A stretch of DNA of 64,000 nt from Anthoceros angustus (taxonomy: Eukaryota > Streptophyta > Anthocerotopsida > Anthocerotales > Anthocerotaceae), in the NCBI GenBank assembly GCA_010909165.1, contig VJWM01000068.1, positions 310,001-374,000 of the forward strand. The letters run 5' to 3'. How positions within the stretch are numbered: the stretch's first letter is position 1; each line of letters opens with the position of its first letter. Below the pieces are notes generated by a model, which was not told where the DNA came from, did no database searches, and saw nothing but the letters and a program-made list of their open reading frames with translations. The position numbers and the translations under genes are program-made. Below, piece by piece: positions 1-10,148 of the stretch.

Positions 1-1249
1 TGCCAGCCAGCCAATGGTTTATCATTCCCAGCCTCTTAATATTCCAATATGGATTGCTTTCTCTTCCTCAACCAGGTCTGTCATTGACAAACTTCAAATT
101 GCAGGCTATTATCAGTTTTGTGCCTACAACTTATAATGTGCAATATTCTTGCCAAAGCTATCCAATAAACGGATGCAAAGTGAGAGCTTGGGATTATTCT
201 GAGATTGACAAGAATCCGTTGTTGTGTATGCCTTTTGCTAATGAGTGGATATTTGCCATTTGAAGCCCTGTTAGTAAGAAAGGATATAGGATTTTCGATG
301 CAGTAGCAGTGAACTTCCCTGCAAAATAATACAACAAAGGTATGCTAATTTACCCAGCCAGGTTCTTCAGCTCGGGAGTTGGTTTGAGAAGTGCAGGGTT
401 AACAGTTGACAGTAGCCAGTGCTTGGCAATGGCAAGGATGGCCAATCTTCAGGATAATGGCATTTAAAAGTATGTGAACGTGTATTGCACCCCAAAAACT
501 ATCCGAGGGGGAATGATAAACGCAAGTTAGTAACCTATCCCTGGCCAACACAATACCCATTCGATTTTTACTTGTAACATTTATTGCGGAGAAGGTGTTC
601 ACCTCAAACACACTCTTCAACAAACCACCCGGTGTCAGCAAGTACATGTTGCATACTAGAGGTTGCCTCCGTGGTCTCCGTGTGACCCTGTGTGATTAGG
701 GCACATAACACCTCTTTAACGGACTGTCTTAGCGGACTGTTTGCGGAACTGTCTTAACTGTCTGTTTGCTACCAGAATTAATAGCCTATCAGGATGAAAT
801 AGTGATCTCAGTTTCCACGTTAGACAAATGAACGGCCGGAGCGAAGAATCTGGAGTGGAGAGACGGTAATTTTGAAAACTGCGAACTCGCGCTGGCTCTC
901 GGACGCTGAAGTGTCGAGGCCAGGGAATGCGGTGACCGGAGACTTCTCTTTGGGACTCAACTGCGGCTAAGATGCAGCTCCGGCCCTGCTTCCTGTGGGA
1001 TAACTTCATAGCAGTCTCAATTTCTTCTCAATCACTTAGTGTCGGTTCAGAGCGTTCAGCTGCACTGAACGTGGGAGACTTGATATTTAGTGTGCGAACT
1101 TCATCCCGGTACCATGGACCTATTCCGCCCTTCACACCAGGTCGAATTCTCACCCTTTGACCGCATCTCCGCATACTTTTTGTCAACATTGCTGCTGATC
1201 ACAAGGGCCTCGATAGTTTTGTACACCTCCTAAAGCATAATCCTATTGT
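1..1249. other. No recognisable gene
   Basis: Only short open frames without family resemblance are seen on either strand. No LTR, tRNA or repeat structure was recognised. The right edge abuts an LRR scrap on the minus strand. Confidence 0.5.
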
Positions 1250-1515
1250 CCAAAGGCAATTGCAGCCACAACAGGTCACAGGTTGGTAAGATTGCCCAGC
1301 TGCGGGGGGATGCGTCCCGCTAGTTCCTGCGAGTTCCCTTGAAGTTAAGCCACTCTAAACCCTTGGCAAGGTTCCCGATGGCATGGAAGCGGGGATGCTG
1401 CCTTCGAACAAGTTGAAACTGAGGTCCAAAACCTAGAAACTTGTGCTGGCATTGTCGGGAAAGCTTCCTTGCAAACTGTTCCCCGAGAGATTCAAGGAGG
1501 TGAGCAATGGCATGG
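1250..1515 (-). pseudogene. Leucine-rich-repeat (LRR) gene fragment
   Basis: Read on the minus strand, successive frames give plant extracellular-type LRR units: LTSLNLSGNSLQGSFP, then VLDLSFNLFEGSIPASM, then LAGRIPPQLGNLTNL followed by LWLQ. These fit the LxxLxLSxNxLxGxIPxxLGNLxxL consensus of LRR receptor kinases and receptor-like proteins. The units are separated by stops and at least two frameshifts, and no kinase or signal peptide is attached, so this is a relic about three repeats long. It lies directly downstream of, and on the same strand as, the decayed PPR paralogue, giving a PPR-LRR chimera by rearrangement. Family assignment is from motif reading only. Confidence 0.6.
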
Positions 1516-1531
1516 AGAAGAGCAGACAATG

Positions 1532-1600
1532 TTGATTCTATGAGCAGACAATATGGCATCACGCCCACAGTGGATCTATATTGTCTGCTCATAGAATCAA
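1532..1600. repeat. Perfect 23-bp inverted repeat (fold-back)
   Basis: Positions 1532-1554 and 1578-1600 are exact reverse complements separated by a 23-bp spacer. The arms correspond to the PPR coding stretch around MSRQ. In the plus-strand paralogue that stretch continues into GIT-PT-ME, but here the continuation is found in the inverted orientation, as if the sequence snapped back on itself. Confidence 0.9.
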
Positions 1601-4510
1601 AGTACGCTTGCCCCTTGCTCACTAGACCTGTATGACTGCATACTGTTAGAAAACTCAGAAACATGACGCCATCTGGTTGTATGCCATCCTGTCTCATGCT
1701 TACGAACAGGTCAAAGACCTCTTTACTGAGTCCTTGACGTGTGTATCCTGCGACCAGTGCTCTCCAGGTGATAATCTTCCTTTTGGGCAACGCATCAAAC
1801 ACCTGCTGGGCATCAACCATGCTCCCAGCCTTTCCGTACATGTTTATCAAGCCGCTGGCTATAAGCACATCATCTTGAAGGTATTGTACTTTAATATGGG
1901 CGAGTAGCTGCCGTCCCAGGTGCAAAGCTGCTAAATTTGCGCAAACTTGCAGGAGGCAGACAAATGGAATTGAGTCAGGTGCAACAACACCTTCTTGCAT
2001 AGCCCTGTTAAGACCTAGGGCCTCCTACCCCATACCCTGTTGGGAATACCCTCCAATCATGGCATTCCATGTCGCCACATCTTTCTGAAGCAGACTATCA
2101 AATGCGCCCTGAGCACCCTCCAGGCTGCCACACTTTGCGTACATGCACACCAAACTGCCAGCTAACAACAAATCCGGTTGAAGACCTTGTTCTTTAATGG
2201 ATACATGAAGCTGCTTTCCCGTCTCCAAAGCTTGGGGCCCAACACTTGCTCATGTCACAGAACCGGGTGCAACAGTGCCTTCTTCTTGCATAGCCCTGTA
2301 AAGGTGGAGTGCTTCCTGCCCCATGCCCTGCTGGGAATATCCAGATATCATGGCACTCCAAGTCACCACATCTGTCCCCGGGAGGATATCAAAATGACTC
2401 GAGCATCCTCTAGGCTGCCACACTTTGCATACATGTTCACCAAACTCTTGGCCACAATCACATGACGTTGAAGTCCTTGTTCTCTGATTTGTGCATGAAG
2501 CTGCCTTCCGTTCTCCAAAGCTGGACTGCCAACAAGTGCACATGCAAGTAGGAATCATACAAATGTCACAGAATCAGGGACAATGATGCCTTCTTCTTGC
2601 ATTTCCCTGTAAAGACCAAGCGCTTCCTGCCCCATCCCCTGCTGGGAATATCCTGCAATCATGGCGTTCCACGCGACTACATCTTTCTGACCAAGTCCAC
2701 CAAACACACCCTGAGCATCCTGTATGCTGCCACACTTAGCATACATGTTCACCAAACTCTTGGCCACAATCACATGACGTTGAAGTCCTTGTTCTCTGAT
2801 TTGTGCATGAAGCTGCCTTCCGTTCTCCAAAGCTGGACTGCCAACAAGTGCACATGCAAGTAGGAATCATACAATGTCACAGAATCAGGGACACGATGCT
2901 TCTTCTTGCATTTCCTGTAAAGACCAAGCGCTTCCTGCCCCATCCCCTGCTGGGAATATCCTGCAATCATGGCGTTCCACGCGACTACATCTTTCTGACC
3001 AAGTCCACCAAACACACCCTGAGCATCCTGTATGCTGCCACACTTTGCATACATGTTCACCAAACTCTTGGCCACAATCACATGACGTTGAAGTCCTTGT
3101 TCTCTGATTTGTGCATGAAGCTGCCTTCCGTTCTCCAAAGCTGGACTGCCAACAAGTGCACATGCAAGTAGGAATCATACAAATGTCACAGAATCAGGGA
3201 CAATGATGCCTTCTTCTTGCATTTCCCTGTAAAGACCAAGCGCTTCCTGCCCCATCCCCTGCTGGGAATATCCTGCAATCATGGCGTTCCACGCGACTAC
3301 ATCTTTCTGACCAAGTCCACCAAACACACCCTGAGCATCCTGTATGCTGCCACACTTAGCATACATGTCTACCAAGCTGTTGGCTACAAACACATGAGCC
3401 AGAAGTCCTCGTTCCTGAATTTGTGCATGAAGCTGTCCCACACTCCCACATGCCTGCAAGAGGCACACAAATGTCACAGGACTGGGTCCAACGATCCCTT
3501 CATCTTGCATAGACCTGTAAAGTCGAAGGGCTTCCTGCCCCATGCCCTGTTGGGAATACGCTGCTATCATCGCGTTCCAAATCACCACGTTCTTTTCACC
3601 AAGTCCACCAAAGACTCTTTGAGCGTCTTCCAAGCTACCACACTTGGCGTACATGTCCACCAAGCAACTGTAAACAAACAAATTAGGCTCAACACCACTC
3701 GCTGTCCACGCGTTGATGAGCGTTGATGTCCAATTAGACCATGTCCACTCGCCAACACATCAGCATGCACCTACTGCACAAATCTCAAGTCTGCTCCCCT
3801 CCCACAAGCCTGAAGTGCTGCTACAAACCCATGAGCATCGGGCTTCACACTTGACCTCCGCATCCGATGATACAGTAGTATAGCCTGCTTATCTTGCCCG
3901 TGTTGAACATGTCAGAAATTATGGCAGACCACGTAAAGACATCTGGTTTGGCAACCGAGGTGAACACACCCATCGCGTCTTGCAACCTTCCAAGAGAAGC
4001 ATAAATTCTCGTAATGTGGTTGCACAAGAACGTGTCCGAGTTGTATCCCCCTCTCATGGTGAGAGCATGGACACGCCGACCCAGAACCAGATCCTTCTGA
4101 ACCACACAGCTTTTCAACAAAGTATAGAAGAGAGACTGAGATATCCGGCAATCTGTCTGTACCAAAACTCCAAGCGCCTCTACAGCCTCAGTGAGCTGCC
4201 CATGACAACATACTTGGCTCAAGGTTTCCATCGTTTGGGCTCTTTCATATCCTGCATCCCTGTAGTTGGATGTAGGCCCACAAAGGCCCATCTGCATGTC
4301 AAGAACAGCCAGCTCGGTTGGCTCAGCCGGACAGCAGCCCTTCCTAAAGCACCGGCTCTCCAACCAAACTTCCCGTCGCCCTGAGCGAGTGGAGGGCAAT
4401 TCAGATTGTCCGGAAAAGCATACGCCCCTGACCACCAGCAGCTGCGCTAGTGACTTATCTCCATACCCATCATACATTCCTCGGCAATCTCGACAGCATT
4501 GTCTTTGCAA
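1601..4510 (-). pseudogene. Broken PPR (PLS-class) paralogue
   Basis: This minus-strand copy parallels the intact PPR gene at 4625-7690. Its N-terminal part (4510 to about 3850) matches residues around GYERGVTAEAV, AEAVEALG, LVLGRRMHALT and DTFLCNHVLRMYAS. Further down come repeated LVDMYAKCGSLEDA, GYSQQGMGQEALRLY and VTFVCLLQAC motifs, ending near VCSHTGLVSKGQAYF. It is not functional as read. There is a frameshift near 3900 (IISDMF/NTG), an in-frame stop near the VHADVL segment, a net 4-nt loss in one repeat unit, and loss of the normal E domain, which is replaced by a fold-back and an LRR fragment. In an intact state it would be an organelle RNA-binding factor. The 115-bp gap to the plus-strand gene suggests an inverted duplication. 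Confidence 0.8.
2424..3367 (-). repeat. Three near-identical tandem 312-bp PPR triplet units
   Basis: Units run approximately 2424-2735, 2736-3043 and 3044-3367. Each encodes one P-L-S triplet of about 104 residues and they are almost identical at the DNA level, so duplication was recent, probably by unequal exchange. The middle unit is about 308 bp because it has lost bases near 2893 and 2912, which breaks the frame. The unit length equals the 312-nt spacing of triplets in the intact neighbour. Confidence 0.85.
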
Positions 4511-4624
4511 ACAATTTGTGTCGCCCTTCCTCTAATTCTGGTCCTGTTTGTTCCAGGAGCAAAAATTGTCAGCAGTGATCCATTCAGACACATGGACTTC
4601 CGCCATGCATAGGCTCATCAGCTT

Positions 4625-7600
4625 GTGCTCCTGAAAAATATGTCTGTCTGGGCCGCTACGATTAAGCCATCGTGCAAAGGGCAACACGACCCGGTGGGTG
4701 GACAGTTTCCGTGGACCCAGCAAGGTGGTTGTTTGACGGGCAATCTGGGAGCTCCCTCTGACCTGACTTCAAGCAAGAAAAGCAAGGAAACGGCCAGGTG
4801 CAGCAGCGTCGCAAGATGGCCAGCCCGTAGTGAGGAGAAAAGTGATGGGAAGGATGACCAGCGTTTTCCTCTGGATGGGGAGATGGGTTGTGGTGCCTCA
4901 AATTTCAACCGGAGCTTCTCGGATAATCCGAGGCCTGCAGGATACGAAAGGGGTGTTACGGCAGAAGCGGTGCGGAAGCTGTGTGACGGGGGCCATCTCG
5001 CTGAGGCTGTTGAGGCATTGGGAATTCGGGTGCAGACGGAGTCCGGTATTTCCAGAACTCTCTTCTATGCTGTTCTGAAGAAATGTGTAGTAAAGAAGGA
5101 TCTTGTTCTGGGTCGACGCATGCATGCTCTCACGGTCAAAAGAGGGTATCACACGGACACGTTCCTATGCAATCACGTGCTGCGGATGTATGCTTCTCAT
5201 GGCAGGTTGCAAGACGCGATGGATGTATTCACCGTGGCTGCCAAACGAGACGCCTTCTTGTGGTCTTCGATAATTTCCGCACATGTTAAACATGGACAAG
5301 ACAAGCAGGCCATAAATTTGTATCATGAAATGCGGAGATCAAACGTGAAGCCGGATGGCCATTTATTTGTGGCAGCTCTTCAGGCGTGTGCAAGGGGAGC
5401 AGACTTGAAAACTGGGCAGCAGGTGCATGCTGATATTTTGACCAGTGGCATTGAGCCTGATATATTTGTTTGTAGTTGCTTGGTGGACATGTATGCAAAG
5501 TGTGGCAGCTTGGCCGAGGCTCAAACAGTGTTTGACGGACTTGATGAAAGAAATGTGGTAACATGGAATGCCATGATAGCAGGGTATTCCCAAAAGGGCA
5601 TGGGGCAGGAAGCGCTTCGTGTTTACAGTGCTATGCAGGAAGAAGGCACCGTTGCACCCAACTCCGTGACATTTATGTGCCTACTGCAGGCATGTGCAAG
5701 TGTTGGTGCTCCGGCTTTGCAGAAGGGGAAGCACCTTCATAGACAAATCAGAGAACAAGGACACCTAGGAGATGTGTTGGTGGCCAACAGTTTGGTAAAC
5801 ATGTATTCAAAGTGTGGCAGCCTAGAGGATGCTCAGCAGGTGTTTGATGGACTTCATCAAAAAGATGTGGGGACGTGGACTGCTCTACTAGCAGGGTACG
5901 CTCAGCATGGTATGGGCCTTCAAGCTCTTCACCTTTACAGTGCTATGCAAGAAGACGAGATGGCTGTACCCAATTCTATGACGTTTGTGTGCCTCCTGCA
6001 GGCATGTGCAACTGTGGGGCCCCCTGCGTTGGTAAAGGGAAAACAGCTCCATATTCAGATCAAAGAACATGGACACCAAGTTGATGTGTTTGTAGCCAGC
6101 AGTTTGGTGAATATGTATGCAAAGTGTGGCAGCTTGGAAGATGCTCAGACTGTTTTTGATGGGCTTCTTGAAAAGAATGTGGTGACATGGACTGCGATGA
6201 TTGCAGGGTATTCGCAGCAGGGCATGGGGCAGGAAGCCCTTTGTCTCTACAGCTTAATGCAAGAAGAAGGCATGGCTCTACCCGACGCGGTAACCTCTGC
6301 GTGCCTCCTGCAGGCGTGTGCAAGCGTGGGGACTGCAGCGTTACAGAAGGGGAGGCAGCTTCATGCTCAAATTACTGAACAAGGACATGTATCGGATGCA
6401 TTTGTGACCAGCAGCCTGGTGAACATGTACGCAAAGTGTGGCAGCCTAGAGGATGCTCAGACACTGTTTAATGGACTTGCTAAAAAAGATGTGGTCACAT
6501 GGACTGCTTTGATTGCAGGATATTCCCAGCAGTCCATGGGCCAGGAAGCCCTTCAACTCTACAACGCAATGCAAGAAGAAGGCATAGCTGTGCCCAATGC
6601 CATGACATTTGCATGCCTCCTACAGGCATGTGCAAGTGTGGGTGCCCCAGCTTTGGAGAAGGGAAAGCAGCTTCATACACAGATCAGAGAACAAGGATTC
6701 CAAGCAGATGTGTTTGTAGCAAACAGCTTGGTAAACATGTACGCTAAGTGTGGCAGCCTAGAGGATGCCCGAAGAGTGTTTGATGGACTTGGCCATAAAG
6801 ATGTTGTGACCTGGACTGCTTTACTTGCAGGATATTCTCAGGAGGGCTTGGGACAGGAAGCCCTTCGTGTCTACGGTACAATGCAAGAAGAAGGCATAGC
6901 TGTACCCGATGCCATGACGTTTGTGTGCCTCCTGCAGGCATGTGGAAATGTAGCAGCTTTTCTTCTGGGAAGACAGCTACATGCACAGATTGAAGAACAA
7001 GGCCTTCAAGCTGACTTGTTCGTAGCCGGCAGTTTGATAAGCATGTATGGGAAGTGCGGGAGCACAGTTGATGCACAGAAGGTGTTCGATGCGTTGCCCA
7101 AACGAGACGTTGTGATCTGGAGTGCACTGATTGCAGGCTACACCTCGCAAGGAGAGCACGAAGTGGTCTTTGAGTTGTTGAAGAAAATGAGAGAGGATGG
7201 CATACAGCCAATTGGGATCACATTCTGCAGTGTCCTAACAGTATGCAGTCATGCCGGTCTAGTGAACCAGGGGAAAGAGTACTTTGAGGATATGAGCAGA
7301 CAATTTGGCATCACTCCTACGATGGAGCACTACACATGCATGGTCGATCTGCTGGGCCGTGCAGGCCGACTGGACGAGGCACTAGGTTTTGTAACGACAA
7401 TGCCTGTACTCCCAAGTGTTGCGGTTTGGCACACTCTGTTGGGTGCTTGTCGAAAGTGGAGCAACGTGGAGGTGGGACGAGCTGCGTTCACTCAAGCAGT
7501 GAAGCTAGAGGAGAGAGATCCTGCCACATATTTGCTGATGTCTAGCATATACACCGGTGCCCAGATGTGGGAGCAAGCACAGGAGATGCAGGCGAGGAGA

Positions 7601-7690
7601 GTAAGAATTCAGGCATGGAAGCAGCCAGGTCAGAGCTGGTGGACAGACATGGACGGACTGGTGCATAGTTTCCGAGTTGGGGATAAGTAA
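4625..7690 (+). CDS. PLS-class pentatricopeptide repeat protein with E-type C-terminus
   Basis: Single-exon 1,021-codon gene. PPR proteins of this class bind organellar transcripts base by base and usually direct C-to-U editing or other RNA processing in mitochondria or plastids; the target here cannot be read off. Residues 1 to about 80 are non-repeat and could hold a transit peptide. About seven P-L-S triplets follow, with S-type motifs (xLVNMYAKCGSLEDAxxVF) near residues 179, 279, 382, 486, 591, 695 and 797, five of the spacings being almost exactly 104 residues. From about 865 on lie the E/E+ motifs (HYTCMVDLLGRAGRLDEA, LLGACRKW, PGQSWW). It stops at VGDK without a DYW deaminase domain, so an editing role would need a partner in trans. 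The start could also be the Met at codon 6. A degraded paralogue lies head to head 115 bp away. Confidence 0.9.
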   Translation: MLLKNMSVWAATIKPSCKGQHDPVGGQFPWTQQGGCLTGNLGAPSDLTSSKKSKETARCSSVARWPARSEEKSDGKDDQRFPLDGEMGCGASNFNRSFSDNPRPAGYERGVTAEAVRKLCDGGHLAEAVEALGIRVQTESGISRTLFYAVLKKCVVKKDLVLGRRMHALTVKRGYHTDTFLCNHVLRMYASHGRLQDAMDVFTVAAKRDAFLWSSIISAHVKHGQDKQAINLYHEMRRSNVKPDGHLFVAALQACARGADLKTGQQVHADILTSGIEPDIFVCSCLVDMYAKCGSLAEAQTVFDGLDERNVVTWNAMIAGYSQKGMGQEALRVYSAMQEEGTVAPNSVTFMCLLQACASVGAPALQKGKHLHRQIREQGHLGDVLVANSLVNMYSKCGSLEDAQQVFDGLHQKDVGTWTALLAGYAQHGMGLQALHLYSAMQEDEMAVPNSMTFVCLLQACATVGPPALVKGKQLHIQIKEHGHQVDVFVASSLVNMYAKCGSLEDAQTVFDGLLEKNVVTWTAMIAGYSQQGMGQEALCLYSLMQEEGMALPDAVTSACLLQACASVGTAALQKGRQLHAQITEQGHVSDAFVTSSLVNMYAKCGSLEDAQTLFNGLAKKDVVTWTALIAGYSQQSMGQEALQLYNAMQEEGIAVPNAMTFACLLQACASVGAPALEKGKQLHTQIREQGFQADVFVANSLVNMYAKCGSLEDARRVFDGLGHKDVVTWTALLAGYSQEGLGQEALRVYGTMQEEGIAVPDAMTFVCLLQACGNVAAFLLGRQLHAQIEEQGLQADLFVAGSLISMYGKCGSTVDAQKVFDALPKRDVVIWSALIAGYTSQGEHEVVFELLKKMREDGIQPIGITFCSVLTVCSHAGLVNQGKEYFEDMSRQFGITPTMEHYTCMVDLLGRAGRLDEALGFVTTMPVLPSVAVWHTLLGACRKWSNVEVGRAAFTQAVKLEERDPATYLLMSSIYTGAQMWEQAQEMQARRVRIQAWKQPGQSWWTDMDGLVHSFRVGDK

Positions 7691-8672
7691 AGCATGGCTG
7701 TCGAAAGTAAAACATGTCTCTGTCTGCCGTTTCTCCATGCTTTCTCCGAGGTGCCTGGAACGCGGAGCTCACACTCCGCTGCTACAGTTGCTGCCGCTAC
7801 CGCTGTTGGTACCGCAGATGGAGCCCGGTTTTGCCAGATGAGCAGAGCGGGCGCGGCTACCACCATCGTCGTAATCGCCGCCACTGCTTTTCTCGTTTTC
7901 CTCCGTCTGCAGTAACATGGGTATCGAGACTGCACTGAGCATATCACGCTTTCAGCCAAGTGGCAGCTGGGAGCCAGTCTGAGCCAAGTGGCAGCACGCC
8001 AAGCAGGCATCTGCCACTCTGTTCACGATCTGTGGGACTTCTTGGGCTACGACAGAAGCAGATGGGTGGCATCGCAGCATTCTCGATCTTCTTGGGCTAC
8101 GAGAGAAGGCAGATTGGCAGCATTGCAGCATTCTCGATGTGCCTGCGGTTGTAATATGAATCGGATCTTCACTGAAAGATGTTCATCTGCCTTCTTGAAT
8201 GCTTCATTGCAATTCAAACAGTGGCAGGCACATGACCTGGGATCGGGAGCGCAAGCTTGGCAAGGGCGTGCCGATCAGCTCGATGATTCGCCGTGCCCTT
8301 GATCGAAACAAGGGTGATCGGCGAATTCGCCAGCTCGCCCAAGTGCGCACCCTACACAAGAAATGGGAGAGTCGCACAGGCTTCGGAGCTGCAGCTCACA
8401 TTTACTGTGCTCCTCGGTTGCTATCACAGACCCAGCACCATCCTGAGCATGCCGGCTCCGCGCCCTATCCACAGTCTGACCTGGTCTTCCCTGATGTCAT
8501 CCAAGACGTCTGCCAATGTCACACCCCTCCTTCTTGCTGTCCTGCATATGGCAGTGATTGCACGGTGGATGCAAAACAAGTCTGGAAGGAAATCCGAGAA
8601 TTGCAGGCTTGCCGTGAAGGCGTTCTCCCTCGCCACCAACAAGTCCTGCGAACGGAAGCCATGGTCAGTACA
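7691..8672. other. Intergenic region with a 50-bp direct repeat
   Basis: No gene is supported. Positions 8039-8088 and 8089-8138 are tandem 50-bp copies starting TTCTTGGGCTACGA and ending in GCAGCATTCTCGAT. Short phrases such as GCCAAGTGGCAGC are also repeated just upstream (about 7957-8000). Confidence 0.6.
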
Positions 8673-10035
8673 CTAGACAATCAGTGCACACAACAACAAG
8701 CAGCCAGCCACCCAGCCAGCAACAGCCACCCAGCTCGTAGCTCGCACCCCGGTTAGCAACTGAATGTCTCTGAGAGGAGACACCTCAGGTGCCACATTGC
8801 GTGTGTATCCCCTGGCCTCTCGACGGTCCACCAAATTCTCCACGCCTTCTTCGTATGGTGGTGGTGGCACCAACCCTGCTGACCTCGCCTGCTCCTGAAA
8901 AACATCTGCTGGCACATGTGCTGGCATCGCTCGGCCTGCCTTCACCGGGTGCCGATTCCAGACTCTGCGATACTCTTCTACAGCAGCTTTCATAGCTGGC
9001 AAAAAGCTCTCATGCAAGGAGTGGATGTGCCAGGGATTGGTCCATCCAACTCCCCGCTGTCTTCCAAGTCCTGCATGCAGCCTGCATAATAAAATGCCCA
9101 CTTCTGCCAAAGCGAACGCCAGAAATACCGAATCCGCTGCCAAAAGCAAGCCCCAAATAGTATCTCCCAGCACAACCAGGCAACCGATTGCAACGCACAC
9201 TAACCTGCACTGGAGGCTCCCGGATGAAGCTGCTGCCTCGTGGACTTGGTCTGACTCTCAAAATGTCAGCTGCAATCAGATGATGCTCGACAGCAAAATC
9301 GGATTGTTGGAGACATTGCGGGTGTCCATATGTGCAGACAGCGTCTGCGTAAGCGGTTGTCTCCAGCTTGTTGTCTTCAACCTGAGGCCGAGTGAGAAAG
9401 TGCGTTCCCACATCGATGGCAGCATGCACCCACAGGTGATATCGGGAAAGTTTGTCGTATACTGCACCCACATACCACCAACACCCAATTAGCCTCACAC
9501 CACCGACCCTGCTGACAACCAAAACACAAGTCTAACTCACATCCTATCTCCCACATGAACATGGGCATGTTGGAGGTAGTCTGGATACGATGAATTTGAG
9601 CTCGCCGAGCCACAACACAGTCGGGTTGCAGAACACGGATTGCCTCGTCCACCTGCCGGCTGGATACTCGAATCCCCCTGATACGCAGGGCTGCTCTCAC
9701 AAAGCCCACATCCCAGCTCACTCTTGCAAATGAAATGCCCTCGACAATCAACCTACACACCTCCTCGGTTGTTCGAGGTGCGAGGCGTGCTGGCCGAACC
9801 TCATCCTGCAATGCACCGAGCCTCTACCATTAGCACCCAACTGCTTGTGCCCACCAGACGAGATTCAGCCCATCCTTACCATCTCCCGCTTTCCTCCCCT
9901 TCCGACCGCGCAGCGCCTTCGTCCCCATGCCACCAAATTTTTCTCCACGACCTGGTCCTTCAAACGAAGTGCAGGCTGCGCAAGCGGGAGCCTTACGCAC
10001 TTACCGGCTTACTGAACCTGGTTATGACAAGCTTC
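8673..10035 (-). CDS. Integrase-core-domain protein, probably catalytically dead
   Basis: Manual splicing on the minus strand joins about 10035-10005, 9975-9880, 9805-9541, 9461-9205 and 9136-8673 with GT-AG introns of 29-79 bp and matching phases. The product has an N-terminal stretch around RAALRIRGIRVSSRQVDEAI, then MWEIG, RYHLWVHAAIDVGTHF, SDFAVEHHLIA, RIRYFWRSLWQ and WHIHSLHESFLP. This order resembles a eukaryotic transposase-derived family with signatures WHIDGxxKL, IHGGIDGFSR, RxDxGxEN and NxRIERLWRDV. Against those, the first Asp (WEID) is missing and the Glu of RIERLW is Arg, so DDE catalysis is unlikely. A single-base frame slip near 9048 (before TNPWHIHSLHE) means it is either a pseudogene or carries a sequence error. 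The 5' end is unresolved and lies about 115 bp from the PHR2 start. Confidence 0.55.
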
Positions 10036-10148
10036 TCAGTATCCGATAAGGTAGGTCTTTAGCCGGATGAAGAGCTTCACCCCGAAGGCCTTGGCACCAG
10101 GAAGCAAGTGAAGGCTTTGAGGCTTGAGGATCACACAGTGCGTTCAGG

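Noticed and set aside
8199-8756. 185-codon plus-strand ORF
   Set aside because: No recognisable motif, low-complexity end (Gln/Ser/His), and it overlaps the end of the minus-strand integrase-like gene.
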